A model generated the notes under the pieces. It ran no database searches, was not told where the DNA came from, and saw only the letters and a program-made list of their open reading frames with translations. A stretch of 64,000 bases of DNA from Acidaminococcus massiliensis (GTDB taxonomy: Bacteria; Bacillota; Negativicutes; Acidaminococcales; Acidaminococcaceae): NCBI RefSeq assembly GCF_900095825.1, contig NZ_LT608315.1, positions 2,295,875 to 2,359,874 on the forward strand, read 5' to 3'. A program made the position numbers and the translations under genes. How positions within the stretch are numbered: the stretch's first letter is position 1; the number at the start of each line of letters is the position of its first letter. This document shows positions 35,257 through 44,468 of this stretch, in pieces.

Positions 35257-36477
35257 TCAATCTTTGAAGCCCATGACTTTCCGGACTTCCGGCAGCTTGG
35301 ACAGGAAATAATCCACTTCCTCCAGGGTATTGTAGATGTAGAAGCTGACCCGGTTGGAGGCTTCCACATGGAGATGGGCCCCCAGAGGCTGGGCACAGTG
35401 ATGGCCGCTGCGGATGGCAATGCCGTAGCTGTCCAGGATGGTAGCCGCATCGTGGGGATGGACCCCGTCGATGGTAAAAGAGATCACCCCGGTCTTTTCA
35501 GAAGGATCCGTAGACCCCAGGATGTGGATATGAGGGAGCTTCAGCATCCCTTCCAGGCAATGTTTGGTGAGTTCATGTTCGTGTTCTTCCACCTGGTCCA
35601 TGCCGATGTCGTTCAGGTAATCCACCGCTGCATGGAGGGCCACTGCTCCTTCCACGTTCTGGGAACCAGCTTCGAACTTATAAGGCAGTTCATTGAAGCT
35701 GGTGGTCTGTTCCTGGACGTATTCGATCATGTCCCCGCCCAGCAGGAAAGGTTCCATATCTTCCAGCAGGGCTTTCTTCCCGTAGACCACCCCGGTGCCA
35801 GTGGACCCCAGCATCTTGTGGCCGGAGAACACATAGAAATCGCAGTCCAGATCCTGGACATCAGTCTTCATATGAGGCGTGGACTGGGCGCCGTCCACGA
35901 TGGCAATGGCTCCCACTTGATGGGCCCGTTCCACCAGTTCCTTCACCGGCCGTTTCATTCCCAACACATTGCTCACCGCAGCAAAGGATACGATCTTGGT
36001 CCGGCTGTCGATTTTAGCAAGGTCTTCTTCCGTAAAGTGCCCCGTCTCATCCAGGTACATATAGACCAATTCCGCGCCGGTCTTCTGGCAGGCTCTCTGC
36101 CAGGGCACCAGGTTGGAATGGTGTTCGGAAATGGGGATCACCACTTTGTCGCCTTTTTGCAGATGGGTTTCCCCATAGCTCCGGGCAATCAGGTTCAGCC
36201 CTTCGGTGGAGTTCCGCACAAAGATCACTTCTTCGAAATGCTTGGCGTTGATGAACTTCCGCACCGCTTCCCGGGCTTCGTCATACAGCTCCCCTGCCTC
36301 GATGGACAGCACATGGGCCCCCCGGTGGGGGTTCCCATTGTGATGTTCCAGCAGGTCCACCATGGCGTGGATCACCTGATAGGGCTTCTGGGTAGTGGCA
36401 GCATTATCCAGATACACCAATTGATGTCCGTTATGGACTTTAGTCAAGATGGGGAAATCTCTGCGTACATTTATCAT
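35257..36477 (-). CDS. sufS: Cysteine desulfurase SufS
   Basis: This 406-residue PLP enzyme takes sulfur from cysteine for Fe-S clusters. LDNAATTQKP, SEHHSNLVPWQ, DGAQSTPHM, FSGHKMLGSTGTGVVYG (PLP lysine) and IRSGHHCAQPLG (the persulfide cysteine) are present, giving the group II form. ATG 36477 has AGAAAGGAA upstream and lies inside the end of sufD: the two frames overlap by 38 bases. Upstream in-frame codons only copy sufD sequence. Confidence 0.97.
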   Translation of the reverse strand: MINVRRDFPILTKVHNGHQLVYLDNAATTQKPYQVIHAMVDLLEHHNGNPHRGAHVLSIEAGELYDEAREAVRKFINAKHFEEVIFVRNSTEGLNLIARSYGETHLQKGDKVVIPISEHHSNLVPWQRACQKTGAELVYMYLDETGHFTEEDLAKIDSRTKIVSFAAVSNVLGMKRPVKELVERAHQVGAIAIVDGAQSTPHMKTDVQDLDCDFYVFSGHKMLGSTGTGVVYGKKALLEDMEPFLLGGDMIEYVQEQTTSFNELPYKFEAGSQNVEGAVALHAAVDYLNDIGMDQVEEHEHELTKHCLEGMLKLPHIHILGSTDPSEKTGVISFTIDGVHPHDAATILDSYGIAIRSGHHCAQPLGAHLHVEASNRVSFYIYNTLEEVDYFLSKLPEVRKVMGFKD

Positions 36478-37567
36478 GGCAATTTCCTTTCTGGTGGCAG
36501 AACTGCATTTTCGTCCGTACAGCCTGGAGCGCCCTGTTTTCCAGATTTTCATCTCCCAGCTGGTCGATGACCGGCCGGATATTGCTTTCCACGATGATCA
36601 GCTGGGCTCCAGCTTCATTGAAGCCCCGGCTCATCAAATAGAACAGCATGTCCTGGTCGATCTGACCGGAACTGGAAGCATGGTTGCCCACCACATCGTC
36701 TTCCTTGCACAGGAGCAGAGGAACTGAAATGGAATGGACCCCTTTGTTCAGCAGCAGGCACACATCGGATTCGTTGCCCACTGCCTTTTTCCCGCCCCGG
36801 AGGAAATCAATGGTCCCCCGGAAATATTTCTTGCTGGTCCCCATCAGGGCGCCAGTGGTCAGGATATCCGTATCGGTTTTGCATCCCTTGGTGGGAACCC
36901 AGTAAGAATAGTCAAACAGCTGGTCATCACTGCCCAGGTACATGGAAGCGCTTTTGAACTGGGCCTCATCATGGTCCAGATCCGTCCGCACATATACCAA
37001 GTTCTGATGGCCGCCCACTTCAGCGCTGACGAATTTTACCTGGGCTTCTTTCCCTTCCCGGGTCAGCCGCTGGTCGATGTGCCGGACCTTTTCTCCGTGG
37101 ATCTGGACTTTGCTGATGGTCACCTGGGCCCCGTCCCCTGCATCCACATACTGGAGCAGGTTCACCAGCCCATTTTCCGCATCACCGTCAAAGAGTTCGT
37201 ACACATGGAGCCGGCTGTCCTTGCCAGCCTGGAGCTTCAGCTGACCCACCAGCCGAGGCGCCTCTTCCGTCACCGTGTAGGTGATCCACACAGAGGCTTC
37301 TTCTCCTTCGGGCACCGTCACCCTGCAGTTTATATTGCCGCCCTTTTGGGCCTGGGCCAGGGCTTCCCGGCTGGCTCCCTGGAAATCTCCCAGATCCGGC
37401 AGCCCATTCCCTTCGTAGGTTTCCACTTGGGCGGAACCTTCCTGGCGTACAGCCAGTTCCACCGGCTGCAGTTCTTGGGTTTCCAGAGGATCCAGTTCCA
37501 GATGGTTCACTTTCATCCACCGGAAGGTGGGACGCGGAAGTTCATTGAATTGTTCTTTGGTCATCAT
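36440..37567 (-). CDS. sufD: Fe-S assembly scaffold protein SufD
   Basis: This 375-residue beta-helix protein of the SufBC2D complex shows VYVRTDLDHDEAQFKSASMYLG, FRGTIDFLRGGKKAVGNESDVCLLL and DQDMLFYLMSRGFNEAGAQLII, matching the SufB/SufD core. It binds SufC and SufB and is needed for iron acquisition. GGGAGG lies six bases before ATG 37567. The C-terminus, MQFCHQKGNCHDKCTQRF, is a Cys/His-rich tail that lies in the overlap with sufS; it is unusual and may be a by-product of the overlap. Confidence 0.94.
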   Translation of the reverse strand: MMTKEQFNELPRPTFRWMKVNHLELDPLETQELQPVELAVRQEGSAQVETYEGNGLPDLGDFQGASREALAQAQKGGNINCRVTVPEGEEASVWITYTVTEEAPRLVGQLKLQAGKDSRLHVYELFDGDAENGLVNLLQYVDAGDGAQVTISKVQIHGEKVRHIDQRLTREGKEAQVKFVSAEVGGHQNLVYVRTDLDHDEAQFKSASMYLGSDDQLFDYSYWVPTKGCKTDTDILTTGALMGTSKKYFRGTIDFLRGGKKAVGNESDVCLLLNKGVHSISVPLLLCKEDDVVGNHASSSGQIDQDMLFYLMSRGFNEAGAQLIIVESNIRPVIDQLGDENLENRALQAVRTKMQFCHQKGNCHDKCTQRFPHLD

Positions 37568-37581
37568 TCTCCGCCTCCCTT

Positions 37582-39048
37582 TTACATGGAACCTTTCAGT
37601 TCCAGATTGATCAGATTGTTCATTTCCACTGCATATTCCAAAGGCAGTGCCTTGGAAACAGGATCCACAAAGCCCCGTACCAGCATGGCCCGGGCTTCGT
37701 CCTCGCTGAGGCCCCGGCTCATCAGATAGAAGATGGCTTCATCGGAGATCCGGCCGATCTTGGCTTCATGGCCCAGATCCACATTGTCGTTCTTGATCAC
37801 GATGGCTGGGATGGTATCGGACTGGGACTGTTCATCCAGCATCAGGGATTCGCAGCTGACGTTGGATTTGGACCCTTCCGCACATTCGTTGATCACCACG
37901 CTGCCCCGGTAGATGCACACCCCGCCGTCCTTAGAAATGGATTTGGAATTGATGTTGCTGGTGGTGTGGGGAGCATTGTGGACCACCTTGGACCCGGTGT
38001 CCAGGTACTGGCCCTTGCCGGCAAAGGTGACCCCGGTGAATTCACAGTGGGCCCCTTCCCCGTTGAGGATGCTCATGGGGTACAGGCAAGAGGTGTGGGA
38101 CCCGAAGGACCCGGTGACCCAGTTGATGGTACCGTTCTTCCCTACGATGGCCCGCTTGGTGTTCATGTTGTACATATTCTTGGACCAGTTTTCGATGGTG
38201 GAATAGGTCAAAGTGGCGTCATCTCCGATGAACAGTTCCACCGCCCCGGCGTGGAGGTTGGCCACGTTGTACTTGGGGGCGGAACAGCCCTCGATGAAAT
38301 GGACCTTGGCTCCCTTTTCCACAATGATCATGGTGTGTTCGAACTGACCAGCTCCCGGTGCGTTCAGCCGGAAATAGCTCTGGAGGGGAATGGATACATC
38401 CACCCCTTCCGGCACATAGACGAAGGAGCCGCCGGACCATACCGCTCCGTGGAGGGCGGCGAACTTATGGTCCGTAGGAGGGATCAGCTTCATGAAATGC
38501 TTCCGTACGATGTCTTCGTACTTTTTCACCGCCGTATCGAAGTCGGTGTAGATGACTCCCTGCTTCACCAGTTCATCCTGGATGCTGTGGTACACCACTT
38601 CAGAATCATACTGGGCACCCACCCCGGCCAGGGAAGTCTTTTCGGCTTCCGGGATCCCCAAACGGTCGAAGGTATCTTTGATGTCTTCGGGCAGGTCGTT
38701 CCAGTTGGCGCTCATCCGGGCATTGGGGCGCACGTAAGTGACGATGTTGGCCATGTCCAGACCGCTGATATCCGGACCCCATACCGGATAGGGAATCTGG
38801 TAATAAAGGTCCAGGGATTTCAGCCGGGCGTCCAGCATCCATTTGGGTTCGTCCTTCTTGGCAGAGATTTCCCGGACCACATCCGGGGTCAGCCCTGCTT
38901 CTGTCTTGTATTCATGGTTGGAAGCCTTCTTGAAATCGTACATGTTGCTGAAATCAGTCAACGCGTCGATGGTCTTCCGTTCTTTCTGCAGTTTCTGTTC
39001 GTCAGCCGCGGTTTCCCGGGCCAGCGCTGCGTTCTTTTCTTCCGTCAT
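37582..39048 (-). CDS. sufB: Fe-S assembly protein SufB
   Basis: This 488-residue beta-helix scaffold has VYVPEGVDVSIPLQSYFRLN, QFEHTMIIVEKGAKVHFIEGC, FAGKGQYLDTGSKVVH and CESLMLDEQSQSDTIP, all highly conserved in SufB. It receives sulfur from SufS/SufU and builds the cluster with SufC and SufD. ATG 39048 is taken, with GGGTGA five bases upstream; GTG 39057 is in frame. It follows sufC by 16 bases. Confidence 0.97.
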   Translation of the reverse strand: MTEEKNAALARETAADEQKLQKERKTIDALTDFSNMYDFKKASNHEYKTEAGLTPDVVREISAKKDEPKWMLDARLKSLDLYYQIPYPVWGPDISGLDMANIVTYVRPNARMSANWNDLPEDIKDTFDRLGIPEAEKTSLAGVGAQYDSEVVYHSIQDELVKQGVIYTDFDTAVKKYEDIVRKHFMKLIPPTDHKFAALHGAVWSGGSFVYVPEGVDVSIPLQSYFRLNAPGAGQFEHTMIIVEKGAKVHFIEGCSAPKYNVANLHAGAVELFIGDDATLTYSTIENWSKNMYNMNTKRAIVGKNGTINWVTGSFGSHTSCLYPMSILNGEGAHCEFTGVTFAGKGQYLDTGSKVVHNAPHTTSNINSKSISKDGGVCIYRGSVVINECAEGSKSNVSCESLMLDEQSQSDTIPAIVIKNDNVDLGHEAKIGRISDEAIFYLMSRGLSEDEARAMLVRGFVDPVSKALPLEYAVEMNNLINLELKGSM

Positions 39049-39064
39049 TGTGCTCACCCGCCCG

Positions 39065-39802
39065 TTATTTCTTGTAAGCGTCGTAGCCGTTGGCTTCGAT
39101 TTCCTGGATCAGGGAAGCATCTCCGGTCTTGACGATCCGGCCGTTGATCAGCACATGGACCACGTCCGGATGGAGCTTCTGGAGGATCTCACTGTGGTGG
39201 GTGATGATCAGCAGGGAATTGTTCTCGTTGTGGTATTTGTTCACTGCTTGGGAAACAATCCGCACTGCATCCACATCCAGGCCGGAATCGATTTCGTCCA
39301 GCAAAGTCAGTTTCGGTTCCAGCATGCACATCTGGAGGATTTCATTCTTTTTCCGTTCCCCGCCGGAAAAACCGTCATTCACATACCGGTCTGCATAACT
39401 CCGATCCATGGACAGGGCGTCCATTTCCTGATGGAGTTTTTTCCGAAAGGGCATGATCCGCTGTTTTTCTCCGGAAATGGTGCCCTTGGCATTGCGGATG
39501 AAGTTTTCCACCGTGATTCCCTGGACGGAGATGGGGGCCTGGAAGGCCATGAAGATCCCTGCCTTGGCTCTTTCATTCACCGGTTCGTGGGTGATTTCCT
39601 TGCCTTCGAAATAAATGTGGCCTTCGGTCACAACGTATTTGGGGTTGCCCATAATGGTGTTGAACAGGGTGGATTTGCCGGCACCATTGGAGCCCATGAT
39701 TACATGGGTCTCGCCTTTGTTGATGACCAGATCCAGTCCCTTCAGGATTTCCTTACCCTCTACGGCAACTTTCAATCCTTCCACGCGTAATAATTCACTC
39801 AT
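39065..39802 (-). CDS. sufC: Fe-S assembly ATPase SufC
   Basis: This 245-residue ABC ATPase has Walker A GSNGAGKSTLFN, signature FSGGERKKNEI, Walker B LTLLDEIDSGLD and the H-loop ITHHSEI. SufC powers the SufBCD scaffold in the cytoplasm and is not a transporter. It is the first gene of the suf operon. TAGGAGAGG precedes ATG 39802. The promoter lies about 190 bases upstream; no Rrf2/IscR-type gene is nearby. Confidence 0.97.
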   Translation of the reverse strand: MSELLRVEGLKVAVEGKEILKGLDLVINKGETHVIMGSNGAGKSTLFNTIMGNPKYVVTEGHIYFEGKEITHEPVNERAKAGIFMAFQAPISVQGITVENFIRNAKGTISGEKQRIMPFRKKLHQEMDALSMDRSYADRYVNDGFSGGERKKNEILQMCMLEPKLTLLDEIDSGLDVDAVRIVSQAVNKYHNENNSLLIITHHSEILQKLHPDVVHVLINGRIVKTGDASLIQEIEANGYDAYKK

Positions 39803-39984
39803 ACTAACCTCTCCTACCCACGGGCCCTTCAATGCCCGTGTACTGAAATGAAATCTTGTGCTGTATCTTACCGCTCCGGATCCCCTCCTGCGCAAAGGAT
39901 CAGGGACCGTGGGGAAATAAGAAAATGGACCAGGATTTCCGGTTCTACTGTAATCAAAAAATATTCACCTGAAATCCTTTCCCT

Positions 39985-40013
39985 ATTATAAATGATTTTC
40001 TCCAGTTCCACAA
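39985..40013 (-). promoter_or_regulatory. Promoter of the suf operon
   Basis: Minus strand: TTGTGG (40008-40013), 17-base spacer, TATAAT (39985-39990). The leader of about 180 bases to sufC shows no motif I recognise. Repeat copy B begins 100 bases upstream. Confidence 0.72.
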
Positions 40014-40086
40014 TATATCATAGTGCAAACAGGGGAATTTTTTTGGATTTTTGGAAAGGTTTTTGTTACGGGTGAAACAAAAAAAA

Positions 40087-40106
40087 GGTGTGAAAAAATT
40101 CACACC
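40087..40106 (-). terminator. Hairpin upstream of suf operon
   Basis: GGTGTGAA (40087-40094) pairs with TTCACACC (40099-40106). The minus-strand side ends in a T run, so it can stop readthrough from gntP into suf. Confidence 0.7.
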
Positions 40107-40110
40107 CCCG

Positions 40111-40350
40111 GTCACTGGTCTCTTGTCACTGGTCACTGGTCACTGGACGAAGGAAGGCAGCCAGGCTGCGGCTGCCTTTCATTGTATGATGCTGGCTCGG
40201 ACGCGCCTTCGGCTTGTCCTTGCCTCTCCAGAATAACTTAAGACAAGCAACGGAAGAAAAGAAAAGCACAATCCTGTTTTTTATTCATAAGAACCCGTCA
40301 GCCACGGGTTCTTTCCATAGGCTAGTGACCAGTGACCGTTGACCAGTGAC
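40111..40350 (+). repeat. Intergenic inverted-repeat element, copy B (240 bp)
   Basis: Same orientation as copy A: tandem GTCACTGGTC at the left, GACCAGTGAC at the right, with hairpins on AAGGCAGCC/GGCTGCCTT and AGAACCCGT/ACGGGTTCT. It differs from A by scattered substitutions and one extra GTCACTGGTC unit. It fills the gap between suf and gntP with terminator-like hairpins on each side. Confidence 0.85.
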
Positions 40351-40359
40351 AAAAAAATA

Positions 40360-40385
40360 GGGGCTGTTGCATATGCAACAGCCCC
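40360..40385 (-). terminator. Terminator of the GntP gene
   Basis: GGGGCTGTTGCAT (40360-40372) is a perfect palindrome with ATGCAACAGCCCC (40373-40385). On the minus strand TATTTTTTT follows. Confidence 0.85.
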
Positions 40386-40392
40386 CAGTTGC

Positions 40393-41793
40393 TTACCCCA
40401 GAATCAGATACAGAATATACACATTGATCATGGCGGCGATGCCGGTGACCAGGGTTCCCATGGTCTGGGCCCGGTAGCCGTCCTGGACTTCCATGTCCCC
40501 GAAGTTGGTAACCACCCAGAAATAGGAGTCATTGGCATGGGAGACCGTCATGGCCCCGGCCCCAATGGCGATGACCGTGATGGCTGCCAGCATAGGGGTC
40601 CCCAGTCCCAAGGTCCCCATGAGGGGTGCCATGATCCCGGCCGTAGTGGTAATGGCCACAGTGGAAGATCCCTGGGCCGTCTTCAGGATGGCGGACAGCA
40701 GGAAGGGGAAGAAGATCCCCAGGCTGGCCAAGGTATTGGAATTTTCCTTGATGAACGCCACCATACTGGTAGAAGCGATGACTTTCCCCAATACGCCCCC
40801 AGCGGCCGTGATGAACAGGATGGGCCCTACCACTTTCAGGGTTTCATCGGTGATTTCATAGAAAGCTTTCATCTTGTCCGGTACGGTGCTCTGCATCAAC
40901 ACCAGGATCCCCAGGATCACCCCTACGCTGATGGCGATGATGGGGGTACCCAAAAAGGTGATGATGTCTGTTTTGGTCCCGGCCATAGCCATAGCGCTGG
41001 ACAGACCCATAAGGATGATGGGGACGATGATGGGGGCGAAGCTCATGAAAGCACTGGGCAGCTGGCCGTAACTCTTGATCAGTTCTTCATAAGTCTGCTG
41101 GGTTTCTTCCGGCGCAGCACTTTCTGCCTGTTCTTCCTTGGATTTCACTTTGGTCCCGATATAATTGGCATAAAAATAGGCAGCGATCATAGGCAGGATG
41201 GAAGAAGCGGCCCCCAGGCCGATGACCAGGATCAGATTGGGTTCCAGCCCCATCCCTTCATAAATGGTGTTGGCGGCGGCAATAGGCCCAGGCGTGGGGG
41301 GAATGAAACAGTGGGAAATATACAGTCCCATGGACATGGCCACAGCCGTGGCTACAGCAGAACAGTGGGTCCGGCGGACCAGCGCCTTCCGGATGGGGTT
41401 CAGGATGACGAACCCGCTGTCGCAGAACACGGGAATGGACACGATCCACCCCATGATCAATACAGCCAGGCTGGTGTTATTCTTCCCTACCAGACGGACC
41501 ACGCAGTCGGCCATTTTCAGGGCCGCCCCGGTCTTTTCCAGCAGAGTCCCGATCAAAGCCCCCATGATGATCACGATCCCGATGCTGGTGAACGTCCCGG
41601 CGAACCCGGCACTGACTACATCGGCGATTCCCAATACTTTCCCGTGCTTCACCAGAGGGATCCCGCCGATCAGGCCGAAGATCACAGAAACCCCCAGGAT
41701 AGCCAGGAAAGGATGGATCCGGAATTTTGAAATGGCTACGATCATAATGATGATGGCAATCACAAACGCAAAAATCAAAGGTAAGCCAGTCAT
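40393..41793 (-). CDS. GntP-family permease
   Basis: This 466-residue carrier has 12 or more hydrophobic helices. GWIVSIPVFCDSGFVILNPI and PPTPGPIAAA are hallmarks of the gluconate:proton symporter family, which also takes up other hydroxy acids and, in some members, amino acids. TAQGSSTVAITTTAGIMAPL lies in the second half. The exact substrate is unknown. ATG 41793 is preferred over GTG 41802 from spacing to GAAGGGA. It is divergent from a WYL-domain regulator, which probably controls it through the palindromes between them. Confidence 0.9.
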   Translation of the reverse strand: MTGLPLIFAFVIAIIIMIVAISKFRIHPFLAILGVSVIFGLIGGIPLVKHGKVLGIADVVSAGFAGTFTSIGIVIIMGALIGTLLEKTGAALKMADCVVRLVGKNNTSLAVLIMGWIVSIPVFCDSGFVILNPIRKALVRRTHCSAVATAVAMSMGLYISHCFIPPTPGPIAAANTIYEGMGLEPNLILVIGLGAASSILPMIAAYFYANYIGTKVKSKEEQAESAAPEETQQTYEELIKSYGQLPSAFMSFAPIIVPIILMGLSSAMAMAGTKTDIITFLGTPIIAISVGVILGILVLMQSTVPDKMKAFYEITDETLKVVGPILFITAAGGVLGKVIASTSMVAFIKENSNTLASLGIFFPFLLSAILKTAQGSSTVAITTTAGIMAPLMGTLGLGTPMLAAITVIAIGAGAMTVSHANDSYFWVVTNFGDMEVQDGYRAQTMGTLVTGIAAMINVYILYLILG

Positions 41794-41846
41794 TTTCCAC
41801 ACATCCCTTCATAAACATTTTGATTGCGGCCTTTTGATTTGCAGCT

Positions 41847-41894
41847 AATAGTATACGCTATTTTCGAAGAAAGTAAACTATATTTTTTATATAG
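41847..41894. promoter_or_regulatory. gntP promoter with overlapping palindromes (operator candidates)
   Basis: Minus strand: TTTACT (41872-41877), 16-base spacer, TATACT (41850-41855). The palindrome AATAG-N6-CTATT (41847-41862) covers the -10. A second, CTATAT-TTTTT-ATATAG (41878-41894), lies just upstream of the -35. They are likely sites for the divergent WYL regulator. Confidence 0.55.
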
Positions 41895-41988
41895 CTTCCA
41901 TCAATTTTCCTCTGGTCAGGTGTTCCTTTTTCTTCCGGAACAGGATATCATAAAGGAAAAAACCATATCTTACCCTGAGGAGGCTGCC

Positions 41989-42981
41989 ATGACCAAAGGA
42001 ATCAATCAAAAACTGAAGATGCTGTACCTGGAGAAGATCTTCCAGCGGGAAACCGATGATGAACATGGTCTCACCCTGCAGGAAATCACGGAACGGCTGA
42101 ACAAGGATGGGGTCAATGCAGACCGGAAGACCCTTTACAGCGATTTTGCGGAGCTGAAGAAATACGGTCTGGATATCATCAGTTCCAACGGCGGACGGAA
42201 CTGCACCTACCATCTGGGAAATCGGGAGTTCGAGCTGGCCGAGCTGAAGCTCTTGGTGGATTCCGTCCAGGCGGCCCGCTTCATCCCGGATAAAAAATCC
42301 CACAGTCTCATCGGAAAGCTGGAAAAACTAGTCAGCCGGGAACAGGGCAAGAGCCTCCAGCGCCAGGTGCTCATCGCCGGCCGGGTGAAGACTCTGAACC
42401 GCTCCGTCTATCTGACGGTGGACAAACTCCACCAGGCCATCAATGCAGGGGTACAGGTCCGTTTCCACTATACCCGCTGGAACATCAACAAAGAACTGGT
42501 CCCCCGCAACAACGGGAATTGGTTCCAGGTCAGTCCCTGGCTGATGATCCTGTCCGATGAAAACTACTATCTGGCGGCTTACTATGAAAAAGCCGGGGAG
42601 ATCCGCCATTATCGGGTAGACAAGATCAAGGATCTGCAGCTGCTGCAGGATCTGCCCCGAGAAGGAGAAGCTGCCTTCCGGAAACTGGACATCCCCCAGT
42701 ACGCCAACATCCATTTCGGCATGTTCAATGGGGAACAGACGGAAGTGGAGCTGAAAGTCCAGAATGAAAAAGTAGGCATTTTCATCGATCGGTTCGGCAA
42801 AGATATCATGCTGATCCCCCAGGGGCCCGATACCGTCTCCCTGACCGTAAAAGTGGATGTCAGCGACCAGTTCCTGGGCTGGATCATGGCCCTGGGAGAA
42901 GGCGTGGAAATCTGCAGCCCGGAATGGGTCCGGGAAAAAATGGTCCAGGAAGCCCGGCGGATTTTGCAGGTGTATAAATAG
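41989..42981 (+). CDS. WYL-domain transcriptional regulator
   Basis: The 330-residue protein has an N-terminal winged helix (about 1-75: LTLQEITERLNKDGVNADRKTLYSDFAELKKYG) and a central WYL domain (about 150-235: VRFHYTRWN, then LMILSDENYYLAAYYEKAGEIRHYRVDKI). A C-terminal WCX-like ligand module ends at RRILQVYK. Such proteins sense small molecules or nucleic acid ends and act as repressors or activators. ATG 41989 follows GAGGAGG by five bases; the frame extends upstream to 41824 but without a ribosome site. Divergence from gntP suggests that gene as target. Confidence 0.9.
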   Translation: MTKGINQKLKMLYLEKIFQRETDDEHGLTLQEITERLNKDGVNADRKTLYSDFAELKKYGLDIISSNGGRNCTYHLGNREFELAELKLLVDSVQAARFIPDKKSHSLIGKLEKLVSREQGKSLQRQVLIAGRVKTLNRSVYLTVDKLHQAINAGVQVRFHYTRWNINKELVPRNNGNWFQVSPWLMILSDENYYLAAYYEKAGEIRHYRVDKIKDLQLLQDLPREGEAAFRKLDIPQYANIHFGMFNGEQTEVELKVQNEKVGIFIDRFGKDIMLIPQGPDTVSLTVKVDVSDQFLGWIMALGEGVEICSPEWVREKMVQEARRILQVYK

Positions 42982-43075
42982 AAGGGGGGGTGTTGCATAG
43001 GCAACGGCCTCTGCCAGTGCTCAGGTTTCAACGGCTAACTACACAAGGAATCCAGCAAAGCTGGTATTGAATATA

Positions 43076-43131
43076 GAAAAGATGTGAAAGATGCCATGTC
43101 TATTTCTAGCGGGTCATCTTCCACATCTTTT
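43076..43131. terminator. Bidirectional terminator between WYL regulator and permease
   Basis: AAAAGATGTG near 43077 pairs with CACATCTTTT near 43122, and an inner stem pairs AGATG with CATCT. T runs follow on both strands. The 70 bases before it show nothing. Confidence 0.7.
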
Positions 43132-44433
43132 TTATCTGCAGAAATAATTCTGTCCGATTTTTTTCTTTTTTTCTTGAAGATCTTTCTCTCGACGAAGCAA
43201 GGTATACAATACTATCGCTGCGGCAATCCCTTGAGCATAGGGAATTCCATAAGGAACCAGTTTGATGATGGCATACCCGGCCAGCCAGGAAAACACACCG
43301 ATTCCATTCCATTCTCTCTGTTCTTGGAATCGTTCCGGATTCCCCTTCCCCGTCAGCCAGTAATCAGCAATGATTACACCAATCATGGGCATCATCAGAT
43401 CTCCTAGGATATTCAGGAAATCTACGAAATGGTCGGCCATTCCCAATACGGCGCACAGCGTCCCCAAAGCTCCGGATACCATAGTTGCGGCAGCACGACG
43501 ATTGTCAGGGAGGTTCAACATCAAGACTGCATCAATACCACCTGAATAGGCATTCATGGTATTGGTCGTCCAGGTAGCGGCAATCAATACCAGCATGCCG
43601 ATCACTGGGATCCCGATTTCACAAAATACCAGTGTGATATCATACTGTTCCGCGACCTTGGTCATGACGGCTCCCAAGACGACCATAAGGATACTTGCCG
43701 GCATCACCCCGATGACACTGGATAAAATGGTATCTTTTCGGGTCCGTTGGTAGCGGGTCACATCTGAAGCAGCCAAACACCCTGCAGCCATATAATTCAC
43801 TGTCAAAATCACGCCCTGGGCAAAACTCATGGTGATATGGGGATTGGGCTTAAAAAGGCCTGCCGTACCAAATTGATGCAGAGCCATGAAACAGCCAACA
43901 ATTGTAGTGACAAACAGCGCCGGTACAGCAACGGAGTTCAGTTTATCCAATGCATTGATACCATAAACAGCAGTAACCAACATCACCGCCCCCCAGACTA
44001 CAGTGGAAAGCGTATCAGAAAAAGAAATATGGAAGGATTCCAAAAGAAGATTGGAAAAAGCACTACCACAGACTTTGGTCTGCACAGCAAACCAGCCTAT
44101 CATGGAGACAAAAGTGATGCTGCTGACCAAATATCGGGCACCCTTCCTGCCAAATCCACTAGTGGCCGTAACACAGGTGGGTACTCCCAAATCGCTTCCA
44201 ATGATTCCCATCAAGCAAAACAGAACGATAACAATGGTATATCCTATAGTGCCGGCTAAAATGGCTTCTCCCAGTTCCATCCCTTCTGCCAAGATTCCTC
44301 CCAAAAGCAGGCTCGGCACACAGATCATCAATCCAGCCTGGATCAGGGCCACATCAATCCAACTTTTGCGTTCCTCCATGGGAACGGGCTGCAATGTCGT
44401 TGTTTCAATCTGACTATGCTGTCCTTTGTCCAC
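43132..44433 (-). CDS. NCS1-family permease (cytosine/purine type)
   Basis: This 433-residue membrane protein has about 12 helices. IIGSDLGVPTCVTATSGFGRKGARY, then SMIGWFAVQT, match CodB-like NCS1 symporters of nucleobases, allantoin, hydantoin or thiamine precursors. NYMAAGCLAASDVTRYQRTRKD also fits. The start is GTG 44433, seven bases from AAAGGAGGG. It lies 35 bases after the porin gene and probably forms an outer/inner membrane uptake pair with it. PucR upstream fits a nitrogen-ring compound, but the substrate is not proven. Local base use is AT-richer than at 15-40 kb. Confidence 0.87.
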   Translation of the reverse strand: MDKGQHSQIETTTLQPVPMEERKSWIDVALIQAGLMICVPSLLLGGILAEGMELGEAILAGTIGYTIVIVLFCLMGIIGSDLGVPTCVTATSGFGRKGARYLVSSITFVSMIGWFAVQTKVCGSAFSNLLLESFHISFSDTLSTVVWGAVMLVTAVYGINALDKLNSVAVPALFVTTIVGCFMALHQFGTAGLFKPNPHITMSFAQGVILTVNYMAAGCLAASDVTRYQRTRKDTILSSVIGVMPASILMVVLGAVMTKVAEQYDITLVFCEIGIPVIGMLVLIAATWTTNTMNAYSGGIDAVLMLNLPDNRRAAATMVSGALGTLCAVLGMADHFVDFLNILGDLMMPMIGVIIADYWLTGKGNPERFQEQREWNGIGVFSWLAGYAIIKLVPYGIPYAQGIAAAIVLYTLLRREKDLQEKKKKIGQNYFCR

Positions 44434-44468
44434 AGAAATCCCTCCTTTTCCCACACTCTCTTTATCCT

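Noticed and set aside
35244-36552. Longer start of sufS at 36552
   Set aside because: The added residues are coded inside sufD, have no ribosome site and are not part of known SufS proteins.
39803-39984. IscR/Rrf2 or iron-regulated riboswitch in the suf leader
   Set aside because: I could not find a recognisable operator or structured motif in this stretch.
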